64,000 bases of DNA from Acidisarcina polymorpha (GTDB lineage Bacteria; Acidobacteriota; Terriglobia; Terriglobales; Acidobacteriaceae): positions 682,001-746,000 of the forward strand of contig NZ_CP030840.1 of assembly GCF_003330725.1 (NCBI RefSeq), given 5' to 3'. Positions 1-9,114 of this stretch are shown in pieces. The position numbers and the translations under genes are program-made. The notes beneath the pieces were generated by a model. That model searched no databases. It saw only the letters and a list, made by a program, of their open reading frames with translations, and had not been told where the DNA came from. The number at the start of each line of letters is the position of its first letter. Positions within the stretch are counted from its first letter, which is position 1.

Positions 1-1257
1 CTACAAAATACGAACTCAGAGGCGGTGACCGAGCATCTCGATGCTTCCGATGGTCTGCCCGGTTTCTCGGGAGATAGGCTCCCCGAGCCCTCTCTGATAG
101 AGGGATCAGATGGAAAAATTTGGTTTGCTACCACCAAGGGAATCGCGTTTCTGGATCCAAATTCCATGGCGGCCCAACGAAACAAACTTCCGCCTTCAGT
201 GAAAATCACATCCATCTTGGCCCGCGGGAAGGAATTCCCAACTTGGAAAGATGTTGTTCTTCCCATCCATACGACAGCCTTAGAGGCTGATTTCACTGCC
301 TTGAGTCTTTCTCTGCCTCAGCGAGTGCTATTTCGATACAAACTTGAAAACTACGATAAAAGTTGGCAGGATGCTGGTACACGACGGCAGGCGTTCTATA
401 CGGGTCTGCCGCCTGGCCACTACACCCTCCACGTTATCGCATGCAACAATGACGGACTTTGGAACGACACAGGCACATTCGTTAATCTCACTCTTCTGCC
501 GGCTTTCTACCAAACTACTTGGTTCCTGTGCCTATGCGCGGTCGCAACAATGGTCATCGTTTGGCAAGGATATCGTTATAGGCTCGAGAGAATGGCCGCC
601 GCTATGCGTACGCGATTTGGTGAGCGCCTGGACGAGCGAGCACGCGTTGCACGCGACCTGCACGACACGCTCCTGCAAACCATTAGCGTGAGCAAGTTGG
701 CTACTGACCAAGCGCTCGAGCGGCCCGCGGATATCGCAGGACTGAAAGCCGTCCTCCAGCAACTTTCAGAATTGTTAGGACAAGCGGCGGCCGAAGGCCG
801 AGCCGCTCTCAGCGCACTCCATGTCTCAAACAAAGCCTCCAACAACCTTGCTAACGCGATTCGAACTGCAATTGACGAAAGCCTCATAGACGATCGGATG
901 CAAGCGGAACTCTCTGTAGATGGGTTAGTACGAGACATTCATCCGATTGTGTGCGATGAGGTTTACAGGATTGCCTATGAGGGCATACGCAATGCCTTCA
1001 CGCATTCGGAGGCTACTCTTTTGCGGGTCAACCTGGCTTATGGTCAAGATTTGACCTTAAGAATTTCGGATAACGGGCGAGGTATTGACGCAGACATTCT
1101 TCACGAAGGCAAGGCGGGCCATTATGGCTTGTCTTGCATACGCGACAGAGCAACTCGTATCGGAGCCTCTCTGGACTTCAAGATTTCACGGCCAGGGGGT
1201 ACCGAAATCATCTTGATCGTTCCAGGTAAGGCGATCTTTCTCACCAAAGGAAGTTAA
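1..1257 (+). CDS. Propeller-type sensor histidine kinase, 3' part only
   Basis: The reading frame is open from base 1, so the gene starts upstream and only its last ~418 codons are present. In order they show the end of a beta-propeller/Y_Y_Y sensor region (about residues 60-165, typical '…FRYKLENYDKSWQ…' pattern), one membrane span (about 170-190), a HisKA_3 dimerisation box with the phospho-accepting His in 'ARDLHDTLLQ' near residue 221, and a HATPase_c domain with an N-box around 'NAFTHSEA' and the G-box 'ISDNGRGID'. This is an inner-membrane sensor with a periplasmic propeller that should phosphorylate a NarL/LuxR-type regulator. No regulator gene follows, so it may lie upstream of the window. 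A second, complete kinase of the same architecture lies at 37476-40499. Confidence 0.88.
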   Translation, partial: LQNTNSEAVTEHLDASDGLPGFSGDRLPEPSLIEGSDGKIWFATTKGIAFLDPNSMAAQRNKLPPSVKITSILARGKEFPTWKDVVLPIHTTALEADFTALSLSLPQRVLFRYKLENYDKSWQDAGTRRQAFYTGLPPGHYTLHVIACNNDGLWNDTGTFVNLTLLPAFYQTTWFLCLCAVATMVIVWQGYRYRLERMAAAMRTRFGERLDERARVARDLHDTLLQTISVSKLATDQALERPADIAGLKAVLQQLSELLGQAAAEGRAALSALHVSNKASNNLANAIRTAIDESLIDDRMQAELSVDGLVRDIHPIVCDEVYRIAYEGIRNAFTHSEATLLRVNLAYGQDLTLRISDNGRGIDADILHEGKAGHYGLSCIRDRATRIGASLDFKISRPGGTEIILIVPGKAIFLTKGS

Positions 1258-1304
1258 TGCATCAAGAGTCTGGGCGTCGCACGTATGACAGCTGGCGAAA
1301 CTGC

Positions 1305-1598
1305 TCAAACGTTCTTGCCTTCCAAAATGAAAACTCTGAAGCTAGATGCTGCTTTACGATGCTCCGCTGCCGCCTGATATTCAGAGCTTTCATACCATGT
1401 CTTTGCTTCCCCAACGGAGGGGAATTCAAGAATCACCGCGCCCTCAAATTCTGGCCCTTCTAGGACCTCGAGTGTGCCATAAAACGCCAGCGGTTTCGCC
1501 GGTCGTCCGGCGAGGGTGGGCAACGCGAGCTTGCCGTAGATTTCCATCTCAGCTTCGTTGGACGTTTTCTCACGGATGAATACAACGAAGGCAGGCAT
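1305..1598 (-). CDS. DUF1330 domain protein
   Basis: A 97-residue ferredoxin-like-fold protein of the DUF1330 family. It opens with 'MPAFVVFIREKT' and contains the family's 'FYGTLEVLEG…AVILEFPSVGEAKTWYESSEYQ' pattern (two short pieces of it quoted). The frame is open further upstream, but the ATG at 1598 is chosen because it is preceded by a good AGAAAGG ribosome site and starts exactly where the domain does. DUF1330 proteins are small dimeric alpha+beta-barrel proteins of unknown function. It converges with the kinase gene, whose stop lies about 50 bases away. No operon partner is visible. Confidence 0.8.
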   Translation of the reverse strand: MPAFVVFIREKTSNEAEMEIYGKLALPTLAGRPAKPLAFYGTLEVLEGPEFEGAVILEFPSVGEAKTWYESSEYQAAAEHRKAASSFRVFILEGKNV

Positions 1599-1885
1599 GG
1601 GATCCTTTCTAATGATGCGGCGGTTTGGCGGAAGCGGGATATGCATCGCGCTTCCGCACGGGCGGACGTGACAGTCGTCGCCAGCACAATACTCGTGCAC
1701 CCTCAAGGTATAGCTCTTCGGTTGAGCTAAGAAGCCTAATTGGGCCTAAAGCTTTGTAGCCCTTTTGAGTTCAGTCCAGTGTCACTATTGCCCCGCAGCG
1801 GACTAGGGAAGTTGCAGAAGAATGATCCGGGAGAAACCGAAGGGGTGTCTCCCAGCTCGATTTCGGGGCGGTCGACACACAAAGC

Positions 1886-1907
1886 GGCCCCGGACGAATC
1901 CGGGGCC
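1886..1907 (-). terminator. Hairpin after parB relic
   Basis: A perfect 9-bp stem (GGCCCCGGA / TCCGGGGCC) with a 4-base loop lies just downstream of the stop of the minus-strand parB relic at 1921. The following minus-strand bases (GCTTTGTGTG) are only moderately T-rich, so termination is likely but not certain. The stretch 1599-1885 shows no gene. Confidence 0.5.
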
Positions 1908-2853
1908 AGAATGAAAGGGTCTAAGCTGCTTTCTTTCTCGTAGTCTCTTTCTTTGAGGTAACTTTCGCGGCTGTTGGCTTCGGCTTGTTGGAACAATCGG
2001 TCTTGGCTTTGACGACCTTGGGATTCTTCGGCGCGAACGCTTGCTCGGCCTCAGCGAGGAAGTCCGGTTCGCTCTCGTGAGGGATGCCGACGTGGTCAGA
2101 GAGGACTAGGCGCAATGCGAGGCCGGTTAGCTTCTCGTCTGCGGTGCCGTCCAGTGCGGCCAACACAATTTCATCGTCCGACTGTTGGGAGTTCTCGTCT
2201 CCGTTGGCAAAGTGGTTGGCTATCTCCTCAAGGAAGCTGTAGTCCAGGCGGATGAGCAAGCGAAGGAAGACGCGCAACTGTGCGGGGCTGAACGACGCGG
2301 GAGCCTGTTCGACGATGCGCTCGAGGGTGGCGACTCTTGCCTTGCGCTGTTTGTCGCGGCGGGCTTGCTCGGCCTCGTACTCCTTCTGCTGTCGCTCGAA
2401 CTCGGCTTTGCGCTCCTCCTCTTTGCGTTCCTGTTCAGCCTTGTACTCGGCCATGCGTTGTTCGTGCTCGGCCTCGCGTTGCGCTGCCTCCTCTTCTGTT
2501 TCGACTTCTGGCGCGGGTGACATGATCGGGACGGGATGGGCTGCTGCTTCGGCTGCGGCTTGGGGGTCATGCACTGGACAGTGTTTGTCGGTGCAAACCG
2601 TCAGCTTGCGGCCTAGTTGCTTCCCTTAGACCACGATTGCGGTCTTGGCTGCGGCGCATGGCAGTACCGGCTCGGCGTCGGGGTTGTCGGTCGCGGCCGG
2701 AATCTCGCGAACGTGGCCGCGTTGTACGGCTCCCGGTCGCTGCTCCTTGGGGTTGCGCCAGCCGTTCTCGATCTGGACAATGCCGGGATGGGCCGCGATC
2801 TCCCGGCCAAGGAATGTCTCAACCTTGCTGTGGTAGCAGTTGGAATCGAGGCA

Positions 2854-2919
2854 TTATGTGGAATCAGGGCAACTGGCAAGTATTTTCCGCTGGCTCGCCA
2901 CTGCCGCGCGTCCCGCGTG
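2854..2919 (+). repeat. Terminal inverted repeat, left
   Basis: This 66-bp end begins TTATGTGGAATCAGGGCAAC and ends CGCGTCCCGCGTG. It matches the reverse complement of 6386-6450 with one gap and about four mismatches. The last codons of the TnpB-like gene are read from it. Confidence 0.85.
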
Positions 2920-5349
2920 GATGTGCGGGCACCATCTCTTGCGGGATATGGTCTCCGACAATGGGTCTAACCAAGGTGATCTGCACGAGGCCGGAACCGA
3001 GCTGTCGTTGGGTTGGGCCTGCCGGAGTCGGCACATCGGCGAGCTTCAGTAGAAGACTTTCATAGGCCGCGACACCATCTTCGACGGCTGCTTGTTCAAC
3101 GTCCCCGAGAGGAATCTCCTGAAGCAGACGAAGCAGGTTTTGCTTACCTTCGAGGAGCAGAGCGGCAGTGGAGAGCTTAGGCATGTAGAAGTCACACTTG
3201 GCACAGGCCATACGGTGCGGGCACTGCTCGAAGAAGTCATAGGTGCAGTAGCCGTGTCCAAGGTCGTAGAACTTCCATGGTTCGGACGATGATATCCCGG
3301 CACGGACGGCATCCCGGTCGATCAGCACCTCGATGGCGCGAAGGTTGCGGGCGAAGTAACCTGCGTCGGCGTAGGACTTGGCTATCTTGAGCGGGGTGAT
3401 CTTCGCATAGTGCTGGGTTGCGGAGGGTGATGAGTGACCGAGCCATGCTTGTAGCTCGAAGAGGGTCATAGGCTCTTTTGCGTTGAAGAGCTGCGATGCA
3501 ATCGTGGAGCGTGCGCGGTGCGATGTGATGTTGCCACGCACATCAGCGAGCGGAACGCCGGCCTTGGCGCAGAGGGTCGGAATCAGGCCCTTGTTGATAT
3601 AGGTCACGCCCACTGGCCTCAGTCGGATCAAGAAGAGGAAGTCTACTACATCGCCGGTCTTCCAATCGGACTGCTTGGCACCCTGCGGACGAACCTTCTC
3701 CCATGCGGAGATGGCTTCTCCGACGATGCGATCCACTGGCTTCGTGAAGGCGGTGCCGGTCTTGTTGATGGGAACGTCGAGCAGACAGACTGCATCTGCG
3801 GGCAGCACCTCTCCCGTGCCTGGGACAGTGGCATCGTCTCTCTGCCAGCGGATACAGCCGAGACGCAGGCGAACAATCTCGTTGCTGCGGAGGCCGGCGA
3901 AGAGCCAGGTCAGGGCGAGAGCCCTGCACAACTCAATGGGGTAGCTGGTCGGTCGCTCGCTGCTGCGTACGGAAGGGCCACGCCTCGGGAGATCCTCGGC
4001 TGTCAGGTTCAGTCCGGCCCAGACTAGCTTGGCCCAAACGTCGTCGGCGATGACGCGCGGGTTGGGGCCGATCAAAGCGAGCAAACTCCTCGGCGTGGTG
4101 AGATGCCGCATGGGATCGAACCTGCGCGGTATCAGTTCCCACTCCTGCAGGTCGCGAATGAAGATGCGGAGCGTCGAGATACGGGACGCCCTCGTACTTG
4201 GTGCCAGAATCTTGCCTCTACTCTTCACATGCGCTGGATCGACGCTGCACCAGTCGCCGCCGTGCCACTGGCAGATGATGGATAAAAGCTCTGCGGCAAG
4301 GTCGCGCGTCCAGTCTGCTGGCGACAGGATCGTGGGATGAACCTGACTGAGCCATCGTCCGATGTTGAGCAGGAAGTAGTAGCTCTTGGTCCTGGAACGC
4401 ACGGCATAAGTGGAACGATCAAACCAGACGCGGCAGAGGCGAGCCCACTCAGAGGGCACCCCCTGAGTGAGTGCCGGGGAAGCCTTCTTGTCTACAACAG
4501 GACGCTTAATCTCAAGGGCTTCGGGGACGGTTCCCATGCTCGCCAAGATGCGCGAGAATGCAACGATGGAGTAGGTTCCTGTGCGCTGCGGCTTGCGAGC
4601 GATCACAGCCTGAAGATCGTCCAGCGTGAGTTGGTCGAGGTGAGGAGAACGGATAAACAGGAGTGCCTCAAAGACGGTTCGCGTGACCCGGTTGCTGACT
4701 CCAGGCTTGGTGTAACCCCAGCTCAACAGCAACGCCTGCACTCGTTCAGAGACGATCTTCATATACTCCCGGCCAAACACCTTGCGGGCGAGACAGCTAT
4801 AGACGACGTGGTCGCACTTGAGCCGATGCAGTTCTGAAAACCCACACATCAGGTACGCGATCGCCACGATATGCTGCCGCTCCATGCGCCTTCGTTCAAT
4901 GGAATCGATCCACTCGTCCGCAGTCCATCCCCAGAAAGACCGCTTCCGTTCCGCCATCTCGCGCAGAAAGAAGAGCAGTACATCTTACGGTGGCCGGTCT
5001 TGATGCCGGTATAGTCCAGCGCATCGTTCAAGGGCTGTACCAGTCTGTTGAGCGATGGACCAAAGTCCATCGTTCGCCCGTACCGATAGAAGCGATACGC
5101 CTCTGCATAGCGAGTCAGCATGTCTTCTTCAACAATGGTGAGCGGGCTGGCACGGTCATATCGATCCAGCTCCAGCGGCCATGCCCACGGGCCGTCGCCT
5201 GCCTTCTTCGGTGATGTCTTCTCCGGCCCCCACTGTGCGCGTGGGCCACTCTTGAAGTGCTCGGTACGCTGCTCTGCCGTCAACGTCGAGGCCCAACGCC
5301 CGACGTTGGGCCATGGCTGGCCGTTCTTCCTTATCCTCTTCTGCTTCAC
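2864..5349 (-). pseudogene. Large TnpB-like tyrosine recombinase, frame broken
   Basis: The intact downstream frame (4957-2864, 697 codons) carries a full tyrosine-recombinase catalytic set: Arg in 'LFAGLRSNEIVRL', 'HRARSTIAS' (HxxR), 'WLGHSSPSATQHY' (GH and the nucleophile Tyr). A Cys-rich finger follows ('FEQCPHRMACAKCDFYMP'). An upstream frame starts at 5349, overlapping the stop of the TnpA-like gene by ATGA, and reads sensibly for ~122 codons to 'YTGIKTGHRK'. There the downstream frame takes over with 'DVLLFFLREMAERKRSFWGW'. Adding one base in the AAG at about 4985 would join them into one protein of ~828 residues. The alternative is two proteins, with the large one starting at the ATG at 4957 and the small one running on to 4849. 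Programmed frameshifting is possible but unsupported. Confidence 0.65.
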
Positions 5350-6332
5350 TGGGACACCTCCGCCAGCATCTGGGCGCGACGGGCATGGATATGAGCCATG
5401 CCCGTCGCAAGCTTCCGAGAGAGGTCGCGGCCACTGAGATGTATATAGAGCAGCGTCGTCTGGACGCTGCGATGGCCGGCGAAGGTGGCGATCTCATGAA
5501 TGTCCCAACCGGCGCGCGCAAGATCGGTCAAACAGAGATGTCGCAATGTGTGCGTCGAAAACCCTCCAATGCCAGCCCTGCGTGCAAGCTGGAGTATGAT
5601 CTTCGACCAACTCCATATCGAGATCGGCGCTGCATAGTTGCGCCGGGACTCAGAGAGAAAGAGCGGCCCACGCTTGCGGCCCAGCGTCCTGCGGTGGTCG
5701 AGATACTGATGGAGCAGTTCCCCACTTGAAGACGAGTACGGAAGAACACGCTCACGTCGTCCCTTCGTGGTCTCCGCACGAATCCTGAGCATCCGACGGG
5801 AGGGGTCAATATCGTCGCTCTGCAAGCTACAAAGTTCCTCACGGCGCAGACCAGCGTCATAGGCAAAGGCCAGCATGGTCCTGTTGCGAATCGACTCGTG
5901 GCGAGCTGACGCCAGAATCGAATGCCAGTCCTCCTCGTTCGGAATCCAAGGCAGCTTGTGATGTCGTGCGACCATCGCGCGACCGCTGCCGTTCTGGGCC
6001 GCTGGGTTGGCCGGACGTACTCCTTCTTCCATCAGGTACGCATGGAACAAACGGACTACGGTTAGCTGGAGCTGGATCGTCGCGTTCGACATCCCGGCTG
6101 AGAGACTGGCAACATACAGCCCTATATCGCCGCGTGTCGCAACGACGGAGCAAACGTGGTGCGCTATCAAGAATCCAAGATAGCGTTCCAGTCCCCGCGA
6201 ATATGCGTCGAGGGTGTTGGCCGCCAATCCACGATGAGACTGGAGCGTGAGCCATGAGCAGGCATGAAGGTCGGCGGCCACCAACGGACACCGATCCCAA
6301 CGGATAGGATGAACAGCAAACTCAAATGACAA
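5346..6332 (-). CDS. TnpA-like tyrosine recombinase
   Basis: A site-specific integrase of about 328 residues. An N-terminal SAM-like core-binding domain ('AANTLDAYSRGLERYLGFL') is followed by a catalytic domain with Arg in 'YDAGLRREELCSL', 'HTLRHLCLTDLA' (HxxRH), 'FAGHRSVQTTLLY' (GH and nucleophile Tyr). The frame is open out to 6494 through the inverted repeat and into parB. A TTG start at 6332 is preferred because a strong AGGAGG sits five bases ahead of it and the start then lies inside the element. It overlaps the next recombinase frame by 4 bp (ATGA), indicating translational coupling. Its job would be strand exchange for transposition of the surrounding element. Confidence 0.85.
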   Translation of the reverse strand: MSFEFAVHPIRWDRCPLVAADLHACSWLTLQSHRGLAANTLDAYSRGLERYLGFLIAHHVCSVVATRGDIGLYVASLSAGMSNATIQLQLTVVRLFHAYLMEEGVRPANPAAQNGSGRAMVARHHKLPWIPNEEDWHSILASARHESIRNRTMLAFAYDAGLRREELCSLQSDDIDPSRRMLRIRAETTKGRRERVLPYSSSSGELLHQYLDHRRTLGRKRGPLFLSESRRNYAAPISIWSWSKIILQLARRAGIGGFSTHTLRHLCLTDLARAGWDIHEIATFAGHRSVQTTLLYIHLSGRDLSRKLATGMAHIHARRAQMLAEVSQ

Positions 6333-6385
6333 ATGAACCTCCTGGTGGAGGTCCAAGGAGAACAGACCGAGTGATCCCGTCGCCT

Positions 6386-6450
6386 CACGCGGGACGCGCG
6401 GCAGTGACGAGCCAGCGGAAAATACTTGCGGTTGCCATGATTCCACATAA
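6386..6450 (-). repeat. Terminal inverted repeat, right
   Basis: On the minus strand this 65-bp end begins TTATGTGGAATCATGGCAAC. It pairs with the left end over its whole length, including the core AAGTATTTTCCGCTGGCTCG. The promoter for the recombinase operon would lie here or just inside. Confidence 0.85.
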
Positions 6451-6910
6451 CTTACACTGGTCACCCCGCACGTCGGCAAACAGACTGGTATCAAAACCGC
6501 TGCGCCGTGGGCAGGTGACGCAGGCTCCCGCAGTTGGGTTCAGGGTTGGGTCTTCGCGGTCGAAGGGAGCGTCGGCAAGGTTCAAATAAAAATTGGTCTG
6601 AATCCATGCGCTGAGGTGCTTGGCCGGAAGCAGGTGAGCTTCCTTGTCCTGCCAGTCCTTGCGCCAGCAGTTATCGAACGCATCGGCCTGATGCTCCTGC
6701 GGTAGACGCGCAATCAACGCTGCATGGCTGGCGGTGATGCGCTCTTGCTGGAATGCCTCTGCTACTGCGGGGATAAGCTGTAACAGACTCAGCCTCGCAT
6801 AGATGTGGCTGACACTCTTGCCTGACTTCTCGACCAACGCTGCAACGTCGTAGCCCGGAAGGTCAAGCAAGCTCTGAAAGCCTTGGGCTTCTTCGTAGGG
6901 GTGTACGTCT

Positions 6911-7267
6911 TCACGGTGCGAGTCCTATCCAACCGGCACCCCAGCCGAGCACTCCGGCACCGAATAGCGCGCCAAAGAGGCCTGGTATAGCATCTTGAAA
7001 ACGACCACTCATCATGCGGATTCCCGCGAAAATGAGCCCGCCGAAGCAGATAAAGGCACCTGCGTAAATCGCAAAAGTTTTGAAGGTGCCCATCAAGGTT
7101 TGCGCCCCGGAGAAATCCATCGTTCCCTGGGCATGGGCAACGCCGGCGAATGTAAGGGCGACCAGAGTCGGCCCCATCACGCGCGCGGCACGGAGTAGCG
7201 TCTGTTTTGAGAAGAGTCTTGCCCACCTCTGGATGGGCCGGGAATCGAGCCTGACTTTGATCTGCAT
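6911..7267 (-). CDS. TrbC/VirB2-like conjugal pilin
   Basis: A 118-residue small membrane protein with the VirB2/TrbC plan: a long cleavable signal (about 25-45, ending 'FAGVAHAQG'), then two hydrophobic segments (about 60-78 and 90-110) around a short polar loop 'MSGRFQDAIP'. VirB2 is the major pilin of type IV secretion/conjugation systems. The ATG at 7267 has a GAGGTG ribosome site; the frame is open 14 codons further upstream. No other vir or trb genes are in the window, so the transfer apparatus is not complete here. Its stop codon lies at the point where sequence like parB begins (about 6915), so the last few residues may not be original. It marks this region as the remains of a conjugative plasmid or integrative element. 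Confidence 0.75.
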   Translation of the reverse strand: MQIKVRLDSRPIQRWARLFSKQTLLRAARVMGPTLVALTFAGVAHAQGTMDFSGAQTLMGTFKTFAIYAGAFICFGGLIFAGIRMMSGRFQDAIPGLFGALFGAGVLGWGAGWIGLAP

Positions 7268-7877
7268 TGGCACCTCGATCAACCGTGGATTCGGTTGCGA
7301 TATGGGCAACGTAGAATCACTCGGTTCACCGAGTCCAATAAATGCGAGAGGGTCGCTTATTCATCAGAGGAATAAGCGCTGGTCTTGATGCACCGTTTGG
7401 GCGATTAGTGCGCGTTAGCGGTTCTCGTGTTTATGAACGCCCGGTTTGCGTCGAGCGGTCCAACAACGCACGAGCCGGAAGTTAGTGGGAAATCCACCTC
7501 CGTCTCCAGCCTCTCTCTTGATCGTGGATTTGCGGTTATAGCTGGCTGAGCTTCCGAGAAGCGCGCTTCTTGATGGGAACAGTCCGCTCCTCCTTCGGAG
7601 GACCTGCTCATCCCATTTATTAGGACTAATAAACTACGCATTTTGGATTGCTAGCGCAGCAAAGCTTCATGAACACCTGTAGGCACGATAACTAGACCTT
7701 GCAATTGTGATGGACCGAAAATGTGTTATCTTGAGCGTGTCGAAAATGGTGGACCGGACATGGGTAAGCCCCGGTCGATAACGCAGGGTCTGTTCGACCG
7801 CGATATTCAATCCAGCCAATAGGCCGCGGACCCCGATGAAGGACGAAGTGGTATTCGTCTTCCAATCGGAGGTGAAA
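7268..7877. other. Intergenic stretch with hairpins
   Basis: There is no credible gene in this stretch. It has two clear inverted repeats: ACTCGGT/ACCGAGT at 7319-7334 and CGCTTATTC/GAATAAGCG at 7354-7378. They could be a regulatory site or terminator for DNA entering from either side. Two similar short pieces, ATGGACCG and GTGGACCG, occur at about 7710-7755. The short frame at 7405-7641 has no recognisable features. Confidence 0.4.
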
Positions 7878-8837
7878 ATGAAGGCTGCAGTCGTCTGGGA
7901 AGCTGGAAAATCCCCCGTCTATAGCGATTTTGAGGAGCCCATCCCGCATGAGGGTGAGGTTCGTGTCCATGTCACCGCCTCGGCGCTTACCAACTTCACA
8001 AAGATTCGAGCCACAGGTAAGCACTTCAGCTTTTCAGCTCGTCCCCCCTTTGTCGTTGGCATAGACGGAGTGGGCAAGCTTGAAGATGGCAGACGGGTCT
8101 ATTTTCTCTTTCCGCGAGCCCCCTTCGGCGGGATCGCGGAACGAACCGTCGTGAGTTCCTTGCACTGCATCGATGTTCCTGACAGCGTAGACGACATTAC
8201 CTTGGCTGCTATAGCAGATCCAGGTATGGCGGCGTGGGCTGCACTCGAAACGCGCGCCAAAATGATAGCTGGAGAGACTGTCTTAATCAACGGAGCGACG
8301 GGATCGGCGGGCAGAATGGCCGTCCAGATCGCAAAGTTCCTCGGGGCAAAGAAAGTTGTTGCTACCGGGCGGAACCGAGAAGTCTTGAACAGCTTGCTGG
8401 CCATCGGGGCTGACGAGGTGATTTCGCAAGATCACGACGGCAAATCGTCGGACGATGAATTGAGAGAGCAATTCGCCCAAAGAATTGATGTCGTACTCGA
8501 CTATCTCTGGGGAGCAAGCGCCGTGCAAATACTCGCGGCGGCAACTGCCGCCAAGGGTACGACGCCCATTCGCTTCGTTCAAATTGGAACGACAAGCGCT
8601 CCCGAGATCACACTTCCTGGAGCCGTCCTCAGATCTTCCGCCATCCAGATGATGGGTAGCGGAATTGGAAGTGTTGCACTAGAAGAGATCATTCTGATCC
8701 TTTCCAAGCTGATGCACGCCTCATCCGAGGTTGGCCTTCATGTAGCAACGAGAGAGCTTGAGATAAGCCGCATCGGAGAGGCGTGGTCGGCAGAGAGCGC
8801 AACTCCTCGGATCGTTTTGAGCATGAACGCGCCATAG
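7878..8837 (+). CDS. Zinc-independent quinone oxidoreductase (MDR family)
   Basis: A 319-residue medium-chain dehydrogenase/reductase. The N-terminal GroES-like part begins 'MKAAVVWEAGKSPVYSDF', followed by a Rossmann domain with the NADP-binding 'INGATGSAGRMAVQIAKFLGA' region (starting near residue 135) and '…ATGRNREVLN'. No Cys/His cluster for catalytic or structural zinc is seen, which fits the quinone-oxidoreductase branch. Such enzymes reduce quinones or alpha,beta-unsaturated carbonyls with NADPH. The start at 7878 is chosen for its GGAGG site at 7868-7872; the frame is open back to 7836. It stands alone on the plus strand, just beyond the plasmid relic. Confidence 0.85.
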   Translation: MKAAVVWEAGKSPVYSDFEEPIPHEGEVRVHVTASALTNFTKIRATGKHFSFSARPPFVVGIDGVGKLEDGRRVYFLFPRAPFGGIAERTVVSSLHCIDVPDSVDDITLAAIADPGMAAWAALETRAKMIAGETVLINGATGSAGRMAVQIAKFLGAKKVVATGRNREVLNSLLAIGADEVISQDHDGKSSDDELREQFAQRIDVVLDYLWGASAVQILAAATAAKGTTPIRFVQIGTTSAPEITLPGAVLRSSAIQMMGSGIGSVALEEIILILSKLMHASSEVGLHVATRELEISRIGEAWSAESATPRIVLSMNAP

Positions 8838-9114
8838 CGCGGAAACTGCTGTGGGAGGTTCCGTGAGCCCAACAGAATCAGTCCTTAAAGTCGGCTTGTC
8901 TTTACCGATCCGGGTCTCGATTGGCGATATCAGGCCAATGCGCGTTTCCAGCACTAACTTTCTTCAAATCACGCATTGGCGATTTGGCATAAACCGAGAA
9001 AATGGACTGTAGGCTCCGGATCGCCGACCATGCGGGAGCAACCGACAATAGACACACTTCGGTGTTTGCTTTGTTAGCTGTTTTTCCTAATCAGCGTGGT
9101 GCGGACTTGTTTCA

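Larger units (their letters stand above)
2854..6450 (-). mobile_element. Tn554-like tyrosine-recombinase transposon
   Basis: A 3.6-kb element with imperfect ~65-bp terminal inverted repeats, sitting inside parB. Both ends begin TTATGTGGAATCA. It carries two tyrosine recombinase genes in one minus-strand operon: a ~328-aa TnpA-like and a large TnpB-like protein, whose frames overlap by an ATGA. No target duplication is apparent. A few extra bases (TAAG on one side, none clearly on the other) separate the inverted ends from parB, as expected for tyrosine recombinases that exchange a short core rather than make staggered cuts. Tn554 has TnpA, TnpB and a small TnpC, whereas RIT elements carry three recombinases. 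Here two recombinases are seen, so the exact family is unsettled. Confidence 0.75.
1921..6915 (-). pseudogene. parB: Plasmid-type parB relic, interrupted by a transposon
   Basis: A ParB/RepB-family partition protein split into pieces. Transcribed first is 6915-6451: 'REDVHPYEEAQGFQSLLDL', a KorB/HTH region with '…SVSHIYARLSLL', then a Cys motif 'CVTCPRRSG' and '…RGDQC'. The frame resumes past the 2854-6450 element at about 2853 with 'LDSNCYHSKVETFLGREIA' and runs to an in-frame TAA near 2631. It then continues in the same frame with 'GKQLGRKLTVCTDKHCPVH', a Glu/Lys/Arg-rich coiled coil and a lysine-rich tail ending at 1921. The same landmarks occur in the parB at 24301, so the layout is well supported. 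The N-terminal ParB nuclease-fold part is missing, the gene being fused at about 6915 to the end of a virB2-like gene. Three lesions (5' loss, insertion, nonsense) make it non-functional. Confidence 0.85.

Noticed and set aside
1257-1463. Short plus-strand frame after the first kinase
   Set aside because: Lies opposite the DUF1330 gene and has no recognisable pattern.
2617-2970. Plus-strand frames over the parB relic
   Set aside because: Antisense to readable ParB sequence on the minus strand.
7405-7641. 78-codon minus-strand frame upstream of virB2
   Set aside because: No conserved sequence and composition not protein-like; kept only as part of the intergenic description.
7692-8024. 110-codon minus-strand frame upstream of the quinone oxidoreductase
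   Set aside because: More than half overlaps the oxidoreductase coding region and no conserved motif is seen.
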